NCBI GenBank assembly: GCA_907165275.2
Contig: OU015677.1
Location: 6,199,001-6,263,000 of the forward strand
Reading direction: 5' to 3'
DNA: 64,000 bases
Source: Zygaena filipendulae
Taxonomy: Eukaryota > Arthropoda > Insecta > Lepidoptera > Zygaenidae
Positions 1-12,100 of this stretch are shown here, piece by piece. The translations under genes and the position numbers were made by a program. Positions within the stretch are counted from its first letter, which is position 1; each line of letters starts with the position of its first letter. The notes beneath the pieces were generated by a model. That model made no database searches, was not told where the DNA came from, and saw nothing but the letters and a program-made list of their open reading frames with translations.

Positions 1-145
1 TGGCGGTGGTGCAGTGGAAGTAGCACTCGCGCGGGCGGCGCCACTCCGCCACCAAGAACCGCTCCCGGGCGCCGCCCCCGCCCCCACCACCACCCCCACC
101 CCCACCCCCGGGGGCCGCCGGGGGCGAGCGGCGCGTCGTCACCTC
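1..145 (-). CDS. Galphaf: Galphaf exon 9, partial (Gly-rich alpha4-beta6 loop)
   Basis: Starts in phase 0 after the acceptor CGCCCGGCAG. Encodes [12 protein letters not shown], about 13 consecutive Gly, then [16 protein letters not shown] and YFHCTTA, the guanine-contact strand. The window ends within the exon. Confidence 0.85.
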
Positions 146-3100
146 CTGCCGGGCGCACACTCACTATATTATGTCACTACTAGCTGTCCTGCGCGAATAT
201 AGGCTATTTCACTGTTGTTGGGATGTTGATATCCAAAATTAAAAAAAAAAAATTAAAATAGTTGTTATAAACTGTTTAATTTTGACTATGTCTGTCTCTT
301 TCTAAAACTTACTCTTTCTCTTTCTTTGTATGGCGGTTGTAGGGCGCTACAAGCCGAGCCGACTGACGTCACTATAGGACTACGCGCTTTCCTTGTCTAA
401 CTTGAACTTTTAAAGAGTCATATCTCTAAAAGTACAATAGATATTTGTAAAAGAATAGTGCTATAATACTACTAATACATACAGGTTTATAAAATAATAA
501 TAAAAATAAACATTAAAATTCCCTATTTCGGAGTCCCCGCGGGAATTCCGGATTACAATATAGCCTATGTTACTCAGGGATAATTTAAGAAATCGGTCCA
601 GTAGTTTTTGAGTTAAATCGTAACAAACAAACAAACAAAAAATAAAAATATCTACTATTCATTATAATATTACTAGCTGTACCCCGAGGTTTCACCCGCG
701 GTAATTTCGGAGTTCCCGCGGGAATTCCGAGATAAAAGTACCCTATGTCCTTCTCTTTCCAAATCCGTTCAGCCGTTTTTGCGTGATTGAGTAACAAACA
801 TCCAAACATCCACACTTTCACATTTATAATATTAGTAGGATAGCATAGATTAAGAAATGCAGATTGTGGACGGTCTTATTGGTAGTGTAAAGCCATCTCC
901 CTTCTACGGTCGCCACTGAAAATCAGCGTCGTGGAACTTAGTGCCACGGCATAATGCTGAGTGGTAGCCATTTTGGTACCAGCTATTCTAGTTTAAGACT
1001 CACGGTTGTACTTATTTTATGGTATTAAATAAACTTTTTTCTATTCTATTCTATTCTACCTTTTATCAGCTAATTTCGGTGTCCCGCGGGAATGTCCGCA
1101 TAAAAATTACACCTTTACTTTACCTAGATACCTAGCCAATCGTTAAAAATGACAAATTGTTTCTGGCCTCAGCCTCACCGCGAACAAGCTCCTGATGAAC
1201 AGCTTGGTCCGCGTGTACTCGTCCCCCTCCGCCTCGAACCGCCCGTACTCGGGGAAGTAGGGCGCGATGCTGCGCCCCTGCGACACCTTCTGCTGCAGCA
1301 GGTCCTGCTTGTTGAGGAACACGATCAGCCCCGCGTCCAGCAGGAACCTGGCCGGGGAGGGACCGCGTCACATCACATCACATCACAGTACCACATCACA
1401 TCACACCACAACACATCACTAAATACTAAAATGACCGTTTCCATTGAGGGTATTCAAACTCAAATTCTACTACTCTTTATTACGTAGGATCAGTTAGTAG
1501 TAGTGTTAGTTTGTTTGTTACATTTTAACGTCTTAACGGCTCAGCAGCGGCAGTTTCCTGTGTCCTACTCTGCAATCTGTACTCTTGAAAATGTGTATAC
1601 AAAATTCCATAATGATCGAATGAGCCGTTTAGGCGTAAAAGCATAACAAACAAACAATTCATATTAATAATATTAAGAACTAGGTTAACCCCGCGGTTTT
1701 ACCCGCGGTAATTTCGGAGGTCCTGTGGAAGTTCCAGGATAAACTATACACTATACAGGATATAGGTACTATGCCTGTAAATAAGGACAATGATCCTCTA
1801 TGCCTGTAAACCTTCCTCTGGAATCGCTCTAACTTTTGAAAACTGCATGAAAAACCGTTCAAGAAGTTTTGAGTTTTTTGCGTACAGACCATGGACCAAT
1901 TAAACTAATTGGTCCATGGTACAGACAGACAGACAGACGCGGTGGAGAACTTTGTTTAATAGGTATGTAAGGATATCAGATATAGACGGCTGAGTGGTGA
2001 GTGATGAGGCGGCCGGTGCCCTCACCTGCTCTGCCAGACGTCCTGGAACAGCGTGAGCGCCTCCCGCAGCCGGTTGGTGGAGTCGTCCTCCCGCAGCGTC
2101 TGGTCGAAATCGCTGCACGCCACCAGAAACCATATGGCGTGGATACCCTCGAACACCTGGGGAGGAGCATATTATAATAGGCTATTCTCAGACCAAATAA
2201 AAACTAAAGACGGAACGCGTAGAACAAACAAGTGAAGCCAGGAAAAAGACACCACGCCGTGCACGTACACAGAAACACGCACACACTTACAAGAAAAAGA
2301 CACCATGCCTGGGAATCGTTGTGGCACTTTTCTAAGCACCACATGCATACGCAACCGGCTTCACTTCGTTGTTCGAGACGTTCCGTCTTTAGTTTTTATT
2401 TGGTCTGAGAGGCTATTTGACTAAATTTTTGTTTTTAGTCCGTCCTGTATAGATTCATCCCAACTAATATTATAAATGCAAAAGAATGCTTTTTTACGTA
2501 AGCGTAAAATTACCGAGAGCATGCGTTGAGTCGAAATATTGCGTGACGTCACAAGCAGGCACAATTTTTACCTGAATGAAATGAAACCCTATCTCCCTTG
2601 GTGACAGTATCACGCGTGAACGGCTGAACATCGTCGCTAATCCTTATTTTGATGTGTTTGCTGTTATTGTTAGGAGAAAAAAATGAAAGAAGTTTGGAGT
2701 TCCTGCGGGAATTCCGAAACTCACGGGGTTAAATCTCCGAAACGGTTGGCCCGATTTTGCCGGCGCGCGGCGATGTGTACGTGTACCTACCTATGTAAGT
2801 AAAGCGATTGAGCGGCAAGCCCCTTCACAGGTTGCTTTCTTTTTGATTGATTTATGTTCGAATTTATTTTTTTTCTTTATGAAAATGTTTATAACGGTGT
2901 ATACTTTCAAATGTTAGTACCTGTATCCATTTCTTCCTCTCTCCCCGCTGCCCCCCCACGTCGAACATCCAGAACTCCTGGACCCCGCCGTGCATGCTCT
3001 TTGGAGCCTGGTGACAATGACCTACATTGACCTTCGATCGCATTGATTAGCCTTCAAAAGACCCAACACCTGAACAACTTTGCCTTCCTTGGCTTGTTTG

Positions 3101-6100
3101 ACTGTTTTGGGATTTACGATAGGCTGCCTGTCCACTGGAGCAGAGCGAGCTGACGAACCGGGGAGCAAGTTAAAAATCAGATCTTGCAGATCTACGTGTT
3201 AAATAAATAATAAATAAATAAAATAATTATTTATTCACCAGCACAAGTTACAAATTGCTTTTTTTCACAGAATAGTATAATATTTGGTGCGGCAAAAGGG
3301 AAATGGGACTCAGCGAAACTGCTGATTTTCAGCCCCCAACCTCTTACAACAATTAGCCTAAAAAAGGATACTTAAAATGAAAACTCCGTTGTCAAGATTA
3401 GGTAGGTATACGTACCTACCTACGGTATTTTTTTATTATTATATCGTGTTATGTGTTACGTCGTGTGGTGTGGTGCGGTGTGTGTGCGCCAGACCTTGAC
3501 TTTGAACTCGATCTTCTGTATGCCGGTGGTGACCTGGCGGCAGCGCAGGATGTCCGCGTCGCTGGGCACGTACCCGGGCTGCGCGATCAGCTCCAAGCGG
3601 TCCAGGAAACTGGCAGACACAACCAGCGTTCAATACACAGCCTCCTTAACCAAGTTGACAGTCTATGATCGTTAAGGCTGTATAGAACACTAAGGTCTAA
3701 TTCGAACGAGAGCTTTTTAACATCGCGTCCGTTAAAAAAGTTTGCTAAATAGAACAAAATATGCATTCCAACTCCCAAGTATAATGTTCACAGTTCACAC
3801 ATAAACGTGGCGCTTTTCGGGCACTGTTGGACTTTCGACGTTGAGCGTTGGACGTTAAATAGAATTCAGCATACGGGACTCCAACGTCGGTGTAGTGTTT
3901 GTTAGTATAATATATTATATCGTACATACCTACACACACATACAGTTCACTGTCTCGAGCGCACCGCGTCAGTAACACGAGAGCTAGATGCGAGAGTGGA
4001 CGTGTAAAGTTAAAAAAAGGGTAAGTAAATGCTTCACAAAAGCTACAAAACTCACAAATAAAAGTTTGATTGCAATATGAGACCGTTTAAGACAAATACC
4101 TCAATGATTATGAATTTATCAAAGCGCCTACCTATACAATATTAACGTGTACTGTTTACGGCAGTAACAAGAAGTGTGTGTTGATTATTTTTCTTGATAT
4201 AAACAGAAAATGCTCCTGGTTTTCTTTAAACTCCAAACGATATGATAAAGCATCATCGCTAAAGTATCAACGAGGTCTTCGAAACGTCGTCAATTAATAT
4301 TTTATCACGACTAATATTGGTTATATCTTTAAAATGTAGTAAATAATGATATCTTAAATATATATGTTTGCTTACATAGCTCTTACACACTCTTATTAAA
4401 AAAATAATAACATTGAAAAATAAATAGTAATAATAATAAAGAAGAGCGAACTGGGCATAGGTATTTGAGCTTCATTGTCGTCAGTCTATAGCGCGCAGCC
4501 ACTCGGGCGAGACATCCAATACCCCCCGTTCCCCGCTACCCCTACCGTGTCGACGTTCGGCGCGCCGATCGGGCGTCAGCGCACGGTAGGTAGGTAGTTG
4601 AGTTATCCACCGCCGCGCCGGGTACCCGCTCAAAGGTCGGGCGCCGACACAATCGCGTACCGATACCTACTCTAATGATTAACCACTGTTTTGTTATTTG
4701 TTGATACCTGTAACGTAAAGTTTTAATAACTAAACTAGCCCATAAACTATAATCTCTGTAGTTTTCTCCCTTCGCTATACCTATGTTTAGAATTTCTCTC
4801 CATCGTGTTTGTTGCATTCAGATTCAATAATTGGGTATAATGGTTAAGAAAGATACTTGATATTAGGTATGTCGGTCATGGAGGTAGTTGATATCTCGTT
4901 CGTTGTATAATCGATAACGGAGCCGAGAATAATAGTTAGGTACCTACAAAATAAAAATAAAAACTTGACTGTTTATTATTATTTAACTACCCACTCCATT
5001 GTCATAAACCGAAACAAAGAAGTGGGTGTAAAATAAATTAAATAGCGAGTTCGGGTATTTAGTTACCACCATTAAATTGGAGTTTGGGTACTAGGTACCA
5101 CCATTAAATTGGAGTTTGGGTACTAGGTACCACCATTAAATTGGAGTTCGGGTACTAGATACCACCATTAAATTGGAGTTTGGGTACTAGATACCACCAT
5201 TAAATTGGAGTTCGGGTACTAGATACCACCATTAAATTGGAGTTTGGGTACTAAGATACCACCATTAAATTGGAGTTCGGGTACTAGATACCACCATTAA
5301 ATTGGAGTCGGGTACTAAGATACCACCATTAAATTGGAAAACATTTGTTTCAGGTTGCCTCTAAAATACACAAAAACATAAAAGGCATGTCGAGTACAAT
5401 ACCGTTACCGGCCTTAGAAAAATTGGACCTAGAAGGCGACAATTCATCGCTAGCTATTAGGTGGGAGAGATGGAAAAGATCATTACTAATATATCTTGAC
5501 GCAGCCGAAGTTACATCGGCATCAAGGAAACGAGCTACGCTATTGCATTTTGGAGGCCCGGGGATACAAGAAATTTTTGCAATTTACCGGGTGCAAATGT
5601 TATTTCATCAGATGGTGTTGACGTATTTAAGATAGCCATAGAAAAACTTGACGAGTATTTTCGACCCAAACAAAGCAAAGTGTATGAAAGGCATGTTTTT
5701 AGATTGCTAAAACAGGAAGAAGGAGAGAAATTTGAGAAGTTTGTACTAAGATTGCGTCAGCAAGCAGAGAAGTGTGCATTTGACAAATTAGATGAGCATC
5801 TAATAGACCAAATTGCAGAAAAATGTAATTCGACGAAATTGCGTAAGAAAATATTGACTTTAGGGGACAATGCGACTCTAGACAAAATCATAACAGAAGC
5901 TAACACACTCGAAGTAGTGAGCCAACAGTTAGGAGACTACGAGAACAAAAACAAAAATTTGGAAATAAACTTAATTAAACATAATAAGAAATTTGGCACC
6001 GAAAAAAATTACCAGAACCAATATCAGTATAAGAAAAAAATTTATTGTAGTAGATGTGGAAGTATGGACCACGTTTCGAGCAATGTTAATTGCCCAGCTC

Positions 6101-9100
6101 AAGGAAAGAAGTGTCATTCGTGCGGGAAAATAGGACATTTTCGTATATATTGCAATTTGCAAGTCAACAAAAGGTACAACACAAAAAAGAAAAATATATG
6201 ATTCCAGGAAAGGAGAAAATAATCAAGATAATCGGAAGAAACCAAAAACGGACAAAGAAATTGATTTTATCGAATCTGAAGAAATAGATTATGTCTTCCA
6301 AGTGAATGACGATGCTACCATAAAATGTACAATCGGTGGTATAAAAACCAATATGCTAATCGACTCTGGTTGTAGGTTGAACCTTATAACTGACAAAACT
6401 TGGGAAGAATTAAAAATGAAAAAAGTACGCGCCTTTAATCAAATAAAAAAACCGGACAAGACTTTACTAGCGTATGGCAGTAACAGACCGTTAACAGTCG
6501 AGGGTTCATTTGAAACTACACTCGAGGTCGATGGACGAAAGGAACTTTCGACTGTATATGTGATTTCAGGGGGTACTAGGAACCTGTTAGGTAAAAACAC
6601 AGCAGTCCGGCTAGGCGTCCTGAAATTAGGCATCGGGATAAATCAAGTGGAGATAACACCCTTCCCAAAATTCAAAGACATATTAATAGAAATTCCAGTT
6701 GACGATTCTATAAAGCCTGTATCACAACCGTGTCGCAGAATACCGATTCCAATAGAAGAGAAGGTCAGCATGAAAATTAAAGAATTACTAGACAGCGACA
6801 TAATTGAGGAAGTAAATGGACCGTCTAAATGGGTTTCACCTATTGTACCGATCATGAAAGGAAATGGAGAATTACGTTTGTGCGTAGACATGAGACGTGC
6901 AAATACCGCTATCATGCGAGAAAACCACTCTTTGCCGTCTATGGACCATTTTCTGCCTAAAATGAAAAAGGCCATTTTTTTTAGTAAACTTGATATAAAA
7001 AACGCCTTTCATCAAGTGGAAATTCATCCTGAATCTAGACACATCACGACCTTCATAACTTCCAAAGGATTGTACAGATACAAAAGGCTGATGTTTGGCA
7101 TTACATGCGCACCAGAAATTTTTCAGAAAATCATAGAAAAGATGTTAATTAACTGTGACGGGGTCGTCAATTTTATTGATGACATTTTAGTGTTTGGGGA
7201 CAGTGAGGAAGAACATGATACAAGACTAAAGAAAGTTCTACTGGTACTGAAGGAAAAAAACGCAGTGTTGAATAACAGTAAATGCATATATAAGACCCAA
7301 AACGTAAATTTCCTTGGACACCAACTTACTCCTGAAGGTGTCAAACCCCTCAACAAGTATGTTGAGAGCATCAATAATTTTAGAGTCCCAAATACCATAG
7401 AAGAATTACAAAGCTTTTTAGGACTTGTGAACTACATAAACAAATGGATACCTAACTTGGCCACGACAACAGAACCCCTAAAGCAGCTGCTGAGACAAAA
7501 GATGGGCAAAAGAGATAGTCTAAAAAAACTATGGACTGACATACAAAATAAAGCGTTTCAAAAACTCAAACAGATGTTAACGGATATACAGTCCTTGGGG
7601 TACTATGATGTTCATGATGCAACACAGGTGATAGCAGATGCCAGTCCTGTAGGACTTGGCGCTGTCCTTATACAAAATAATGCTGATGGACCCAGAATTA
7701 TTGCTTACGGTAATCGAACCTTAACAGATTGCGAGCGCAGATACAGCCAAACGGAGAAAGAGGCACTGGCATTGGTTTGGGCGGTTGAACATTTCAACAT
7801 ATTTTTGTTTGGAAAGCCTTTTGTTCTGGTCACTGATCACAAACCGTTAGAGGTCTTGTTTGGACCTAAGTCAAAACCATGTGCTAGAATCGAACGGTGG
7901 GTACTCAGGTTGCAGTCCTACACATTTAAAGTAGTATACAAGCCAGGAAAGACCAATATAGCCGATCCCTTATCGCGATTATGCAACTACCCACATGATC
8001 CACCAGAAGGAGAAGACCAACATGTCAATCAAATAGTAGAAAACTCAAGGCCTATTGCTATACCAATGAGCAGCATAATTGTACAATCAGAAAAAGATCA
8101 GGAGATCTGCGCCGTAAAGAAAGGGATTTATCATAACGACTGGGACGATTCAGTTAGGAACTACAAAATTTTCGAGAGCGAATTATGTTTCCATGATAGT
8201 ATCTTACTTCGTGGAAATAAAATTGTAATACCCCAACAACTTCGCAAATGTGTGTTAGATGCTGCACACGAGGGCCATCCTGGTATTGTAGCCATGAAGG
8301 GACGTTTAAGGTCAAAAGTTTGGTGGCCCCGCATTGATAAAGACGTAGAAAAGCTAGTGAAGACCTGTAAGGGCTGCACATTAGTGGGTTTGCCAAACCC
8401 ACCTGCACCCATGAAGAGACGAGAGTTACCTGGTGCTCCATGGATAGATGTTGCAATGGACCTAATGGGGCCTTTGCCAAGTAATGATTATCTTTTGGTT
8501 GTGGTAGATTACTATAGCCGATACAAAGAGGTAAAGATCACAAAAGTTATCACGAGCTTACAGATTATTAAATTACTAAAAGAAATGTTTAGTAGACTTG
8601 GATACCCTATTTCTATTACATCAGATAATGGCAAACAGTTCGTCAGTGAAGAGTTTCGATCATTTTGTAAAGATTGTAACATCAAGTTATTTAATACTGT
8701 ACCGTATTGGCCACAAATGAACGGCGAAGTCGAAAGACAAAACAGAGATATTTTAAAACGTCTTCGTATCAGTCAAATCGAGAAAAAAGATTTGAAGGAA
8801 AGTTTGTGGGAATACCTTCTTATGTACAACAGTACACCCCATACGGTTACGGGAAGATCACCATCTGAACTGTTCTTTCAGCGACAATGTAGAGATAAAA
8901 TTCCATCTCTGGGCGAAATAAACTACAGACTAAACAACGATTCAGATATTAGAGATAGAGACAAATTACAAAAAGAAAAAGGAAAGGAGTATGGGGATAG
9001 AAAGCGCAAGGCAACTGAATCAGAGATAATAGAGGGAGATAAAGTCTACGTGAAAACAATGGAGAAATCTAATAAGCTTTCGCCAAATTTCAACCCTACG

Positions 9101-12100
9101 CCGCATATCGTAGAGGGAGCACAGAACGGCGACTACACAGTGCGCAATAGCGAGACAGGTCAAAGCTTCAGAAGAAACGTAGTGCATTTAAAGAAAGTGG
9201 AGGGCAAGTGGACAACTGTTGCACCTGACTCGACTTTAGATGAACAAAACCAAGAGCAGGATAAAGAAGACTAAACTGTTGTATTAAAACCTATTTGTGA
9301 TTAATAGTAATTACGATTGTAATGATTAATAAAAATCTTGATAAGGAAGGGATGTAGTGTTTGTTAGTATAATATATTATATCGTACATACCTACACACA
9401 CATACAGTTCACTGTCTCGAGCGCACCGCGTCAGTAACACGAGAGCTAGATGCGAGAGTGGACGTGTAAAGTTAAAGTGCGTGACGAGCCTGTGCTACAT
9501 ACAATACAGTCGGGTTTAAACTCTCGTGCGAACCAGGTCTAAGGAACGTATCGTCATGTCAAGGTCGCGAAAAATAGGCTGCGATCATGTCGTGATATGG
9601 CGATAAGTCCCCATAGTCTTCCATAGCGATAACGAAGGGTTCTGTAAGTCACAGTTGCCATAACGGCGGCCTGGGCACTACTCACTACTCGGCGCTGTCG
9701 ATGAGCTGGTAGTGGTGCGAGCGCGCGAAGCACTCCCGGACGCCGCGGTCGCGCCACAGCCGGCGGACGAGCTCGAAGTACGTCTGTGGACACGACAAGC
9801 ACGCATCTATAAGAGTTGTACGGGGTAACCGAGCGCAGTGGGTAAGCGAGCGCACTGCCTGTATCTCCGGAATGGAGTGCGGGAGGCGAGGGGTTGGTTT
9901 TGGTCAATCAGTGGGGCCGATATGGTGAATTAGTTGCGACATGCCCGAGGGCCGCACTACATGCTGTCTGTTAGTAATTGCCAAAAAACTATTTTCGTTG
10001 ATTTACTTTCAACTTTTTAGCGTTTTGGAAAACACTGATACCTCTAAAACTGTTATGTGATGACGGTAAGTTACTCTTTCGTATATCAAATACATATTCT
10101 TTTTTCGATTTTAAACCATGATTAGAGGTTCAGTTGAATATTTAGGAATCGGCAGCCATTTGTTTGATATATGGCTTTCTGGGTAAAGTGTGCGCGGGTA
10201 AGTGTGCATATGTGCACATTAGTATTTGTAGTATATGTATAAATATACTAGTATAAATATTTATGTACTCTTTGGTTAAAATGTTTTTGAAGAATACCTG
10301 CTTATTTATTCTTATTTTGTTTTAGTGGTTATCGTCATGCCTCAAAAATATGAGAGAAAAATACTTGAACTTACCCCAGTTACTGAACAACAAATCGCCA
10401 AGACTAAATTTTAGATTTTAAGATACTTTTGACTGATTTTAAAAGAAAACTAAATAAAAAAAAATACTTCGTTAAAATGCCTTTATATTTTTTGTTCGAT
10501 TACCTAAGTTTTATTTCAGTTTTTCTATGTTATAAGTCGATTAGTTACCGAATGCGCTCACTTACCCTATTGCGTCTACTTGCCCCACAGGGGTACGCAC
10601 ACTTACCTACCCGCAATATGGGTCAAGAGTCCGCATTCCGACTTATTATCAAAATGTTGTTTTTTTTTGTTAATTATGGAACGTAATGTTTTGTTTTGTT
10701 TTAATTTATAGCCTAATAAATATTCTTTTCGAAACAATACTTTTATTTCCCAAATTATGCTTTAGTTCTGCACAGTGGGGCTGAAAACAATAAAATGCGC
10801 GCACTTGACCCGAACGACTAATATATCTAGCCATGTTGACATTCTATGTATAATCGTTCACACACAGAAAACCAAGTAACGCATCGTTATGTCATGTGGT
10901 CACGTAAAACCGTCCAATCTTACGTCCCTGGGCCCTTATTCACTTTGACCATAACACGCCGCGTTAAGATAAGACACCACAAAAATTGTTTTTCCCTCGC
11001 GATCAAAAAAGTTTCACTTTAAAAAATGGATTTGGTACAACGTGTGTTATGGTATACAGAATATTAATTTCTAATATTTTGGCATCTGGAGCGGTCGGAA
11101 TTGTGTTTTAGGACGCGTGTTATGGACAAGGAATGTGGTTGGTCATAGAGAATAAGGGCCCAGTTTTGCGTGACCACGTGATATAACGATTGCATTTCTT
11201 AGTTTGCTATGCGTTAACGATTATTATTATAGAAAGTCAACTTAGGTAAGGGAAAGGGGCTGTTCTCTCTCGAAAATGAACTCGAAAACTAGTTTCTTTC
11301 GTGAAAAAAAAAAATTGTTGCTAATGGTGATGGAAATATCAAATACATATAGATGACACGACAAGTCCACTCGCTACGACCTCCACCACTCAGCAAAAAG
11401 CCAAGGCGGAACAATTTTCGGCAGGATTTGAGCAGTTCTTTGTCTTACAAATTAGTTTAATATCCTGGTTAATATTGTGTAGATACCTAAACGTGGTGGA
11501 ATTTGTATAATAGTGATCCTTTAATGAGGAACAGTGTGTGGAAACGAATAAATGAAGGTAAATAAGTGAAAGTTAATGTCGTTTTATTATACAACTATAC
11601 AAGGTTCAACTGTGACGAGTGGCTTCCCAAAAAACATCTCACGAATGAATTAATTCAACGTAAATAACTTCAGAATAGAACGTCTGACTTGACTGTATGG
11701 ACTGAGATTCCTTTGCCTGTAAACTTGAGTTACAAACCGTCAAGGGGGCTAATCACTAAGGTACGATAAGCGAGAACGATGTATATCGCACGTCGCGCGT
11801 CGTCATATTCCGTCGGCCCGGCAGGCCCGCAGTCTAGCAGGGCCGGACGCGCGCTCTCCAAAGAGTATATAACCACTACGTTTTAGCGCTCTCGTTGCCC
11901 GGCTCGCCCAGCGCGGCCATGTATTGTATATCGGTTGAGGTCGTAGCGAGTCTGCCGCGTTATTTATTCGATACGCTGAGCTGATTTCGGAGTTCCCGCC
12001 AGTTTTCGAAAGAGAACCGTGTTTTATTTTGGGAACAATCTAACATCTTCATTGGTGTTTCGCTATAATTACAATACTTTAATTGCTAAAAATACACCTA

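Larger units (their letters stand above)
3891..9508 (+). mobile_element. Ty3/gypsy LTR retrotransposon in Galphaf intron 4
   Basis: Bounded by a perfect 5-bp target duplication GTCGG (3886-3890 and 9509-9513). The LTR begins TGTAGTG and the right copy ends AATACA. A purine tract AAGGAAGGGA at 9343-9352 directly precedes the 3' LTR. Inside: a leader with a tandem repeat, a gag broken by one frameshift, and one long pol frame in the order protease, RT, RNase H, integrase, which is the Ty3/gypsy order. There is no env-like frame. It lies antisense to Galphaf. Identity of 124/124 bases shared by the LTRs indicates recent insertion. Confidence 0.92.

Noticed and set aside
6090..6287. Third small frame between gag and pol
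   Set aside because: Overlaps the gag zinc knuckles and the pol entry in the remaining frame; no features of its own.
11776..11932. Mutually exclusive second version of Galphaf exon 3
   Set aside because: Frame broken by about 40 foreign bases and the donor is lost.
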